Assembly (NCBI GenBank): GCA_028564675.1
Contig: JAOVVO010000050.1
Coordinates: 162,655-226,654 of the forward strand
DNA length: 64,000 nucleotides
Direction of reading: 5' to 3'
From: Onchocerca lupi
Lineage: Eukaryota > Nematoda > Chromadorea > Rhabditida > Onchocercidae
Notes under the pieces: generated by a model
The model's input: only the letters and a program-made list of their open reading frames with translations
The model's database searches: none
What the model was told of the DNA's origin: nothing
Translations under genes and position numbers: made by a program
Shown: one piece after another, positions 38,001 to 50,700 of the stretch
Position numbering within the stretch: the stretch's first letter is position 1
Layout: each line of letters starts with the position of its first letter

Positions 38001-41000
38001 GAATAAAACTAGAATGAAACATGTGAAAAAGTTGAATTATATGGGTAGAAAGCTTGAAAATGATTGAATTAGTTTTTTTTTCCTGAGATTTTATAAAAAT
38101 TATGTTTAAAATTATGCTTATTTGTACCGAAAATTTCAAGTACATTTTCCAGAAATACACTGATACAACAGTCAAAGTATTAGTAGAGCCTGCAGTAAGC
38201 GGCAGTCAAGAAGTATATAGCCATACAGCTGAAATACGAAAGTCTGAAGGTTTGATTATTTATTTCTAATATCTTCATTGTAAGTCATATTTTTTCTAAA
38301 ATAAATAAGTAAAATTTAATATAAAATTAAAATTAGATTTAACATAAATAAAATAAATTTAATATAAATTAATTTTAGAAGAGTACAAATTGTTGGTAAA
38401 AGTCGCAGAAGTCGTCGCAAGCAAATTGATTGCTAAAGTGGTAATCGATGAAGCAATACGCATAGCATTAAGGCGAATGAATAAAGATCTACAGTCTAGT
38501 GAAGAGGAAGAATTTGAACCATTCTGCGAACAGCAATCATTCCCACCAAGGTATTACGTGAATCACGTAAATATCTCGATTTACGTGATCTATAGAATTT
38601 GCTTATTTACTAATCTTTAATTTCGTGTTTATTTATAGATTTGAAACAAATATCGAGTGTAATGTTGTTGATGTTGGTGATACTGTTGTGTTGCGTACTG
38701 ATATTGCTGGATATCCTCAGCCACGTGTTGAATGGTATTTCGGTGAACAGAAACTTGAACAGTCAGAGTAAGATTAAATCGTTATGGCTTATTAATTTAA
38801 GTTTATCTGTGCTAGGTTTGATTCAATTCATTATTTATTTTAATTTAGATTTTTTATGCAAAAATTATTTAAATTGAAGTATTCGAGAATAATATAGGTT
38901 TAATTTCATATATTTATTTGAATTCCGAATTTTTTAAACGAAAAAGATCTGCATCTTTTTCATTTGAAAGGCTCGTTCTATTTTGAATTGAACAGAATTT
39001 GCCTCAGCCATCTTGTAATCTTTTTATCGTGTCGTTCATTATCATCTATAGGAATTTTTCTTCCAGACAAATCGATGTAAAATATGTGAATAAACAGGCA
39101 ACACTTACAATTAAAAAAGTGGAGAAAAAGCATGAAGGTATCTATTACTGTCTTGCTGAGAACGAATATGGAAAAGCAATATTACCATGCAATTTATGCG
39201 TCACTGATATTGGCGAACGTAAGTTTTTGCCTTATAAGATGGTGAAATGAAGTTTTCTGGATTAAAAAATTGAATTTTTCAGTCTCAAAAAGCATGAAAT
39301 AGTTCAATCAATAGAGGAGATGGAAATATCAAAAAAGATGGATGTTTCGAAGTTACTAATAGTGTAATAAAATCAAAAAATCTTACAAAATTATCGCTAT
39401 GAAAACGAAATACTTTTGTAGTCAATATTAAGCTTTGTGTCAACGACTGAAAGCAATCATTAAAAATTTACAGAATGGTCCGAATCCACACACAAAATGA
39501 TGCGACCTTCGATGACTTACACTTTGTCGGAAACTGAAACAGAAGTTTCTTCAAATGTTCATATCACTCATGCTGCAGAATCCTACGATCATTATTTCTC
39601 TTCTATTCAACCAGAAACATTGGTATTAGGTTATTCATGCCTTGCATCAACCAGTAAAGTTCATGACGATTCTGTGATCGTAACCCGTGAGTCGATGCAA
39701 AAAGTAATCGAAAGAGAGCAAGAAATACCGGAAGCATATATCAACCTAAACGTAAACGTGGAACGCACACCATCACTTTTCAAGCACGATACACGTATTT
39801 TACAATCTGCAAATGAGAGCGTTACTATATCTCGACGTGAACCACGTTATACGAGAGCAGAAGAAGTAATTCAAACTAATGATATATTTCTGATTAGTGA
39901 TCAGCATATCTTGCAAAATCGCCAATCTATGATAAATGCTATAACAACAGTTGTGTTCGAAAAGCCACCACAGCGGGCTGTCCATGAAGTCATCTGCTTA
40001 TACGACGATAAGGTTATCAGCACAAAACTTTTTAGAATTAGACTGATGATTGAGAACTAAGTTCATATAAAAATTAATATTGAACTAGAGTTTCAAATAT
40101 TCAGTATGTTAAAACTTCTCTTCTTGGTAATAGAGCAACCTCTTACATTATATCCGTAGAAAGGCGTTTTTATATAAAGAAATCAAACTTAAATTGGATA
40201 AAACTAGTAAATGATTATTTTGGTAAATCAGTTTATTATATGAATGTCTATTTACTTCATCATTATTATCAAAATAAAACCAATCTTTTTCTGTAATATA
40301 TTCGGTCAGGATACTGATATCTCATTACTCTATTTTAAGTCACTACGAAATGTATCTAATCTATTCTGTTTGATTATTGTCAATTATTGTTATTTCAGGC
40401 GCATGCAAGTGAGGAGAATATTCAAGCCATCAGTTCAATTAATCTTCAAAAAGTTGAAATTGTTGATGAATTTTTCAGCACCATTATGGCTGCAGAGGTT
40501 TTTAGTTTTATTCTTTTGGAAATAGCTGCCTAAAAGAAATTAATTGAATAATTATTTCTGTTCAAAGAACAACACTAGAATCTACAAGACACACTAGAAT
40601 CTAGAATCTACAAGATTGTTTATTGTTTTAAGAGACGGTGAAACTTAAAATCTTTAGTTATTCAGTTTAAAGTTATACCATCAATTGTAATTGCAATAAA
40701 TACAGGAAAAGTTCCGTGAAGCATATGCGGAAACAAACGTTGACGTTAAACGTCCGGACGCTCTATTTGATCATTTTATAACGGTTGTTGAATCGGAGCA
40801 TGAACATCTTGAAGTACGTTTGATTGCACCACTGCTTGTGACGAATCTCGCAACTTGCGACTTTCATTTCCAACAAAAACCGGAATCGCTGCACGCAGAA
40901 TCAGTGCATACGGAATATACCAGAAGGAATGCTGCTGCTGAACAAAGGATCATTATACTTGAAAGCTCATTTCAAAAATTCAGTGAAGCTATTACATGGA

Positions 41001-44000
41001 GCTTGAAAAAGGTTTTTATTTTCAATCCTGATTTTCAAAGTAAAAAATCTGCAAGTTGACATCATGTATCTCTTTCGAGATATTCATGTTCGAAATGCAC
41101 TCATATACTTGGAAAAGCGCTGTATTAAATTACCGAGCCATTCTAATGAGAAGAATTTGAGATTAAGCGCAATTATATTTGTTAATAATTTTATTATCAA
41201 AAGGAAAAAAAACTATATTATTGAATCGAAATATCACAAATTAAAAAATAAAAATAAAAATAGTCAGAAAACTATTCAAAAAACAACAGAAAAAATGATT
41301 TTTTAAAAGTTATTTAAAAAAAAAAAAAAACACACGCACACAAAACAAACAACTCAATGTGAATTTTTTTAGGGTTTACTTATTTTCTTTTTTTGTAAAT
41401 AAATCCTTCGTTTTTTTCATTTGTTCTGTTCATTTCTTTTTTTTTAAAATTATTACTATCCCTAGAGAAAAAAATTATCTGTGTAATTTTATTCCCGTCA
41501 ATATGATGGCCAACTCCTCATAGAAATAGCCGAAACTTCAGTACTAAATTAACTATCATTTAATTTCGCTGCGATTCGAAGAGAACATCTGTAGCTTAAA
41601 GTTTCCGGTGAAAATTGCTGGAGTTCAAACTTGGATTTTTATCATGTCTTTCTAGGTTTCTAAAGTTGCAACTGATAGTGGCATAACAGCAGTGCACGCA
41701 AATATTAAAATATACAAGCCAGAAGAAATCGGTGAACATGCAACAACGATTGTCGATACAAGGAAAATAGTTCCGGAACTATTCGCTATCGCTGCTGCAG
41801 CTAGCAAATTTAAGGTACATTTCAAAAGTTAATTTTGTGAAAGACTTCAAAATCTTAATTTCAAAATGTGAATTCTGATAATATTGACAGTAATTTTCGT
41901 TTTGCTAGATTTGTCGATTACTTTGTTTACAGCTTTTAATTTTGGAAATATTTGATATCACAGTGTTTATAAAAACATTATAACATCAAATATACTCAAA
42001 AAGAGTTTTACTTGAGCACATGTTGTCACAAATATTGTAAATTGAGCAATTTCAGCTTACCAGTATTTTTGTGACTTTCACTAAGAAAGGTGATGTGGCA
42101 CATCAAGCACTTGTTATCGAATATGAAAGTCTTGTGGAAGATGAAGCAACTCTAAATGTGGCTACGCTTACCGCACCTGGATTTCGTTCAAAACAGGTGT
42201 GATATTTGAAATATCAAATCAAATAGTTCCAATTTTTTATAATTCTTGTTATTACTAATAGAAAGAATCTTATATTGAATTTACCGAACTTTTTAAATTT
42301 TAAGGAAAGTGTGTGGTCAATTGGAAAGAAATATGAAAAAGCCGAGGAAATCGAAGCAGATGTTGTAGCTGCTTTTTTGGAAGTTAATGTTACATGTCCA
42401 AATCAGGTGAGAATTTTGAAAAATAATAAGCAAAATCTAAATCCTAAAAAAAAAAAATCTGAAATTGATCTTCTTGATTGACTGATTTGTAGGATTTAAC
42501 TTTTTCAAAACAAAGTTCTGCTTTTGAACATTTTTGCTCATTCTGATTATGAAAAACATGGATTGTGTAAAGTATTTCTCCATATTATTCCACTTTTCGG
42601 AAGCAGTGATTGACAAAACAACTCTTTTTGTTCAATAATCTATATCCCTATCATAATCATTCTTTGGTAAATCAGATAATAATAATTGAAAAAAATCAAT
42701 TTCATTATAGAAAGAAAAAAAAAAAAAGGAAATTCTTATTTTCAAAAACTCCTGTCTTTTTTTGATATTGATAGTCATTTAGAACATTGAATTGGTAGCA
42801 TCAATTAGTTTGCCACTATCTGCTCCTGATATTATGGATATAACTCGATCTTCACAACCTTTTCTCGAACCATCATCTGCTTCTTTGTCCGAATCCTCAT
42901 CCACAGGTAGATATAAATATCTTCCTCTTATTACTATTGATTTTTTATTATCTCAGATATTTGGAGTATTTTAAGACTTAGCGGATTATATGATTAATGA
43001 ATCGTAAAATTTTTGATCAAAAATATCAATGGAACAACAAAGAGCTCTTGATGTATATTTCAAAATCTCTCAAGTATTAAAGAATAAATGTACAAAAATG
43101 GCAAATTCAAATGCTATCTCTTTCAATTTTTTTAAAGGATTATTCCAAGCGCCAAAATTTGTCAAAATATTGGAAAATATGACAGCAATAGTTGGTCAGT
43201 TCCATCAATTCAAGTGTATTGTTAGTGGCGCACCATCACCGAGGATTCGGTGGTATGTGGATGGCGATATCATTCGTGATTCGGAGTAAGTACTACTTCT
43301 TTTTTGTCACTTCAGAAACTTAAACAGATGAAATTTACGTTCCAAATCATTTATTGCAGCGTCTAGGTTTGGTATATCGATCGATAGATTATGATCTCAT
43401 GAAAAAGGTTCATAGTCGAATCATCAACCATTTTTCACAAATTAGTTTAGACCTGGCGATTTAAATTTTTTTTTATCTGAATAAATAGCAACATCTTTTT
43501 TTATTTGTTTAAAGTTCTGATATAAAATACCGTATGTTTCAATTTTACCACTTTTGGCAATCTGTGTACCAAGAAAGTAATTAAGTTAGATTTTTTTAAA
43601 TCTGTTTACTAGTTTAAAATTTCTGTATTATTTCTAAATATTTGTCATTAATAGATGGGGATTTTATATTCTTGTATTCTTTAAGCGTTTATCAAACCAT
43701 TTATGAAGATGGTGTTTGCATTTTGAAAATCCAAGAACTTGCGATTGAAGATGAAGGTGAATATACCTGTGAAGCGGTCAATGATGCTGGTCAGGCGATC
43801 ACGAAATGCTTCTTGCAAACTATCAGTTAGTTTACTTTTTAGGTTTTAACGAATTAGTTCTATCCTTATGTATTCCAGAGAAATTTTTGAAAGTTTGGAA
43901 AGGAAACTTCATGATTAGATTAGAAATACTCAATAAGTTGAGAAGTAAATAATCTGCAACAAATGGAAATAATTTCATATTTTTGCAATAACTTATTAAA

Positions 44001-44682
44001 AGAATGATCGATGAATTGGTAACAATTTGATCAGCAGATGTGCTGTTATAAGGTACAAGATTTAAACGTCATAAGTGATGGTATGAAGTGAAATATCTTA
44101 TCACATTAGAGTATTCCGACTTGTGTCCTTTTAAAATTATTGTGAATTTTGCTGCAAAATACGAGCAATAATTCATACAAGCATTGTTAATTTGTATTAT
44201 ATTCTGTTCATTATTTCATTTTATTCGATCATCATTCTCCCCATAACTATTTCAAGAAATCATGATCCTTCACAGAAACATCTTTCTCGAGTATATCCTC
44301 TTGAATCCATGACAATTTCTGAAAATGAAAAATTGCCCGCCTTTTTTTTTACACTTCCTTTATGTTTTTTTCCTTTAAAGTAATTTTAATGATTAGTTAT
44401 CCCTTTATTATAATATACTGTTTTGCTTTATTCTTCATTTGTTACGTTTAAGTCTCGTGTCTTTCACGCGGCATTTCTGCTCACGTTTTCCTCTCCCTAT
44501 CAAATAATAAAGCCAAAAAAAGCAGCAGTAATATTTTTTTGGATGACAGTATTTTTGAATTTTGACCCGTTTTACTGAGCTCCACAATATTCAATTTATA
44601 TAGCAAAAAAAGAGGCAGGATTTTACATGATAAAAAACTTTTCGAATAATATCAAACATTCAGTATTACTACTGCTTAGAAA

Positions 44683-44718
<36 letters not shown>

Positions 44719-47700
44719 TCCTAATCAAGCATGCTGATAAATCTTTTTTAGAAGAGAGATATTTCTAGTGCTTTCTAACGATATTTACTTTTTTCTTTTT
44801 ACTAAAAATAACCTTATAAAACTATCTTTTTAGCCGAAGCTGATGTTTTGAAATACCACCAACAAGCCATATTTAAAAACATACTGTATAGCAACGGTGG
44901 CAGCAATACCAACAACAGTAGCGACAAATTGGGATTCCTGGATAATCTTAAATCATTTAGTAATAATACTGATGGGGTCATTTATCGTAATTCTGCTGCT
45001 AATTGTGATCACTTGATAGAACGGGATGATAATTTTCGAGATTATCTTGTGGTCAATTATGAGTTTGATCGAACTGAACCAGTGAGTGCTGAAACAGCGG
45101 TAATTGTGACACGTTACACTTCCTCGCAGAAAGAATTCCGTAAAAATTTCGTATCAGAAGAACGAAGTTTTAATATTTCTGTTTTTCTGCCAGATGCTGC
45201 AGTGGAATGTGCTTTTATATGGGCTCTCATCAACTGTGAAAAGATTGAGCTATCTTTGATGTCGTCATTTCAGACAGTCAACTTCGTGATTCAAAATTTT
45301 CAACCGCAACAAGTACAGAAAGCCGATCTCTTTCTATATGTGAAGAAATTAATATTAGAAAATGTTTCGTTCGCCATTTGTCAACCGTGGGAAGAAATTT
45401 TATTAGTAAAAAAACCTGAAAATTCATTTATCTGGGATAGTGAATATTGTCGGACGCAAAAAGCGCAAGTGGAAATTTTCATTAAAAGTTCTAACGTAAA
45501 CGGCTCTAGTCAAAATCAACCTGTGAAAAACATCGTAATGGGAAGTGATTGTCTTAGTCACAGTTTTGCTTATTTTGATGTTGTTGGAAAAGATGATACA
45601 ATAAGTTTGACCAGTCAGGCAAATTCAATACTCCTAGTGAAGGGAAATATCAATATTTCGGAAAAGGCAAAAAGTGAGCAAAATGAAGAAATGGTTCGTT
45701 ATAAAGATGAACAAGAGGAATCACAAATTTCGATTCTTCCTCAAAAAATTACTAATGAAAAGCAAGAAGTTGACATTCTGATCAGGAATGATGACAATAA
45801 GTTCAAATATGAATTATCTCGGCAAAAATTTGAAGACCCAAAGATCAATATCAATATTCTATCCACAATTCGACAATATGTAGATGAGCTGTTTGATTTT
45901 GACCCTGTTACAGCGATAATCTGCGAACAAAAAGATGTCGATAAACTAAATACAATAGGCAATCAAATAGAAAGTGGCCTTGATTTTATTGATAAAGTAT
46001 ACCTGGACTGTTCATTTTGTCGTAGATCGGAGCATGCTGAAGCAAGTGAAAATCGAAATTTATCAGTATCTGAAATGGAAACATTAGCTTCATCAAGTAG
46101 TCATTTGACAGGGAATTTTTCACCATCTAGAATTGCTTCTTTAAATTTAAATCCAATTTCTAAAAATATGGTGTCCAACAAAAAAAGCATTGAATCTACA
46201 GCAGAAGTTAGATCATTAGCATGTGAAGCTATTTGCGATTCAAACGAGGACTCGAAACAAAATCTCGATAATCTTGGGAATAAGAAACTCCATAGCAAGC
46301 TAGATACTTGCAATAGCTTCACCACACCGGATATGCAACCATATCCTGATCTTTCTGCAAGAACTTATCCATTACATTTAACAAAGTCGATAGAAAGTAC
46401 AAATGCCGGTCCAACTTTTGATGCCAATGAAGAGTTTGAGGTTTTCGGTGCTTCAGCAAATCCCAGGCTACAACATGATGAAAGTTTTTCAACACCATCA
46501 CATCCAAGTGCAAATAAATTTGATATATTGGGAGCTGAACATTCGAAGTCTTCCCATATTGGCTCTGAAACTGTTAACGTTTCAACTTCAAATACCAAAA
46601 TTTCCATTAAGGAATCGCTGTCAACTCATGGTTCTACCACCGACGATTTATCAAGGACCGGAGTAGCTGATAAAATTCGCAAAGACATTGAGGATGAAAT
46701 TAAAATGAAATCAAAAGATAACGAGAAAGTCTTTCAAATTGAACGTGCAATTTATGAAATATCCGAGCAGATAGAAAAGATAGAACGCCAGCAATCTCTA
46801 ACCGAAGCAGAAGCAGAAGCAGGTGAAGAACTTCTAAAAACAGTTCTTGAAAATATTATCAAGAATGTAGGACAGGATAGTGTTGTAGAAACCATGGTTG
46901 CTTATAAAAAACCGGTCGTATTATTGCGAGAAAAGTTGACTGATCTCGAAGAGACATTGATGAGAGGAGATTCAGAATCCAGAAAGTTGTCGAAATCTAT
47001 TCCAGAAGCAGAGCCCATTTTCTCAAAATCACTGAATGAGGAAGATTTATATGCAGTTCGACAAAGTTCGATCGAAAGAGAAATTCGTGGAACTTCATTA
47101 TGTGCTCTACGACAAGTTGGAATCATCGATAAGGAAGAGATTAGAAGGATGACACCCTTAACGTCAAACATTAAGGAACAGCTTCAAAGTTTGGAATGTA
47201 TGCTTGAAGAAGTTGAGAAGGAAGAAGAAAATGACATGAAAGAATTGACTGAAGAAATTAAAGTTACCATTCCGGTATATTGTGATGACAAACGACATGA
47301 AGTACATAGCATTCTTATGCAAATCAACAATGAAATAAGTTTTATCAAACGATGTTGTCAACGAAATATTTCGAAAACGAGCGTCGATGCTGCAATCCGT
47401 TTATTACATAAAGTTCGCAATAATGTCTCTTCAATGATTGATTTGATATCAATGTATAGAAAAAGATTTAAAAGAAAATCTCCTGCTACTAATAGAGAAC
47501 GAATGAAATTATCGAAACGAACTTCTCATCATTTATTTCCGACTTCCAAGACTGGATTCTTTTTCAAAGCAGACGCTTCAGTTAATTTTTATCTTATGAA
47601 GCATGAGGAATCAGAAATCATCAACGCCATTGTGAAATTGTGTAGTTCATCTAACAAATCAGGGAATCAAATGTCGAAAAGTCAAAATTCTGAAATTTCT

Positions 47701-50700
47701 ACATATGAAGATGAGCTTTTTAATGATAAAAGTATGACGTTGCAAGAGACAGGAATTAATAATGCACCATGGACAGCTGTTTTGGAGCCAGGTACTGAAA
47801 AAAATGATAAAGTTACTTTATCAAATTTCGGTGAACCACAAAGCAATTCATTTTCACTACACTCCCTTCAGGATTCACAAGAAGCAGTTCCCATACCGCC
47901 GCCACGAAGGTTACGAGGAATAAGCCAGCAATGTTTTCCACCTCCAATTCCTCCACCTCGTTTGAGGCGTCGTTCAAAATCATATGATAACTATAAAAAT
48001 CTTCTTGTTCTGTCCTGTGCTTCTGATACGCAGAATCGTTTAAAGCCTATGCAACAGAATATGACAATGAACGAGAAAGAAGTTTCAATTTATGCAAGTG
48101 ATTATTCGGATCCGGTGAATATCAAGGATTTAGAGGATGCAGAAGAATCAAACTTATCGACATCTCAACAAAAATCTAAAAAACTTAATGAAATCAATTC
48201 CGACAGAATCATCAGAAAAGAGGAAAACTTTTACAGCTGCTCGTATACTTGGCCATCCAAAGTAAAGTATCGTATTTCATTTGAAATATTTGATGAATCT
48301 AGTCCAATGCAACTTCTATGTGAGGATTCCGATTATTTGCCAGAATCACTTATGCATTCATTTTTGTTTTTTGAACCAACGAAGAGAGTTCAAGAAGAGA
48401 ACGAAGAAGAACTTTTACAAACACTGGAACTTTTGTCAGATTTGAACAAAAGTAAAGTCGAAACCGTTATTGAAAATGCTACAAAACGACGACAAAATTT
48501 TGCTAAACTGAAAGATGAAAGAGAAGCGAAAAATTTCCATCCAATTCAAGAGTCCCCAACTCCTGAACTGGATGAAAGTTACAACCAACATATTTCGGAA
48601 TGCTTAACCGATGTGGGTCAGAAAATAAATGAAAATTCGAAACTGATCGAAAATCCGAGAAACAGTTCATCCGAAGATGAGAATTTCGAAGATATTCAAA
48701 AGTCAGCGCAACATTTGCATGCTTCTTCCAACACAAAAGCACGAGAATCGACCATAACAAATCCATTAGAGGACGAAGCGAATTCGTTACATGAAATTGA
48801 ATCAATTGATGATGGAGATGAAATTTTGGATGAATTGGATGATCTAATGGTTATATGTAATCCTCATACCGATGTTATTGATAGTATCGATTTATTGCCA
48901 ACAATAATGGAAAATAGTGAGAGTTCTAAGATTGCAAATCCTTTTATGTCTATGAGTACAAACACTGTCATCTCTGTTAGCATGCCAGATATTAATATTC
49001 CGGCAACAAGCCAAGATGTTCAACAAACAGTTGTTGAAGACAAAAAGCAAAGTGATATTAAAACGCCAACATTAGAATCAAGCTTAGAGCGCAAGAATTT
49101 GATTGCAAAAACTGTTAATGTTCCTTTTAGTAGAAGCAACAAAGATGGGGTCAACTTCGTGGATAGTTACAAGAAAAAAATAATTCTTATATGTGAAGAT
49201 GATACTAAACAAGTATCAGAGGAAACCACAATCAATGTAACTTACAAGAGTTGTTCGAGTAAACTCAAGGTGATAGCAACTCTTTCACCTGAAGTACGAG
49301 CTCAAGTTGAAGCATGTGCGGTTAATGGAGAAGATTTCGATGTGCTAGTTGAACAACCAGATGAAGCACAGGATTTCACAGTGAAACTTTTAGATCATAT
49401 AAGTGATTCGATTAGTCTTGATTTAAGGCTTTCAAATACAGTTGAAGTGAATTTATCGCTAATTCGTAGTGAGCAATACGAAGGTATTCTTTCTTATCAA
49501 GTTGGATATCTAATTGGTGGTGAAACTAACGAAGAGCGAATAAGTACGACGAGTGATTATGAGCAGCATCATCATTCATCCAAAACTGCTGAAGATCGGG
49601 TACGACATACTGGTATTTCTGTAAATATTGTTGCGCGAAGCATGCATGACGTTGCACGAGCTTCACTCGAAGAAATTCCTTGGGGAAAAGTATCGATGTA
49701 TATCGTAATGCAACCTATTATGACTCGATCGATTAGTGATTCGGGTACACGAAATTCATTGATCCAGAATGTAACTGTATCGGAGTCGAATGAAACTGAA
49801 AAACGTTCGCTACATTCGCATGAATCATTTCGCTCGTCATCACGACAGTCCTTTGATTGGACCGAATTTAGTGATCGAAGTGCGAGTTGGCAAAATCTCA
49901 ATGTACCAAGTTATGTGGTTAGAGAAGGATCAACTGCTACAATCACGTGCGAATTCAACAATTTCCTAGCTCCTGGAAGTCTCATTGATTGGTTCAAAGG
50001 TAAAACTATGATGCAAATTTTACCCGGAAAAACAGATCGTATAAGTCATGATCTGTTGGAAGTGTTGGTTATTTCACATGTAAGCCTGATGGATGGCGAT
50101 GTTTACAGTATCCGAGTCAATGACATCATTTACCCAGTTGCATGCCTGATTGTAGAAAATGTTGACACTTCAAGTGAAAAAATCAATAGCGATATACATT
50201 TCATAAGTCCACCACAAACACTGTTTGTCATGGAAGGACAACCATCGATTATTTCGTGCCAAGTTAACAGTGCTAATCAAAAAGTTGAATGGTGTAAAGA
50301 TAATAAAAAATGGGTGACTGAAAATGAGAGGATACAATTAGAAGCAGATCAGTTTGGATTTCATCGAATAATTATTGATAAATCTGAATTGGAAGATCAG
50401 GGAACTTACTATGCTTTCTTGGGTGATCATTTCACAACAGTTACATTGGTTGTTGAAGGTAAGCACAATTGATTTTTTGTAATGCTGATAACAAAGTATT
50501 TGAATTGCTACTTCTTATCTTGTTTCTTAAAGCTATATCGAAATTCTTTAATTCCCTGAAGATTTTGCTTTAGCAGATGTCTTTTGAATTTTTATTTTTA
50601 TTAACAAAAAAATCTATTATAATCCTGAAAATAACGAACTTCAGGCCGATTATTAAACCGGCTTTTCCTACTAACTCTTCTCTTATCTAATCTCCTTCCA

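Noticed and set aside
46319..49901. Antisense open frames inside the 5.6-kb exon
   Set aside because: They are mirror-frame artefacts of the long coding exon, with no features of their own.
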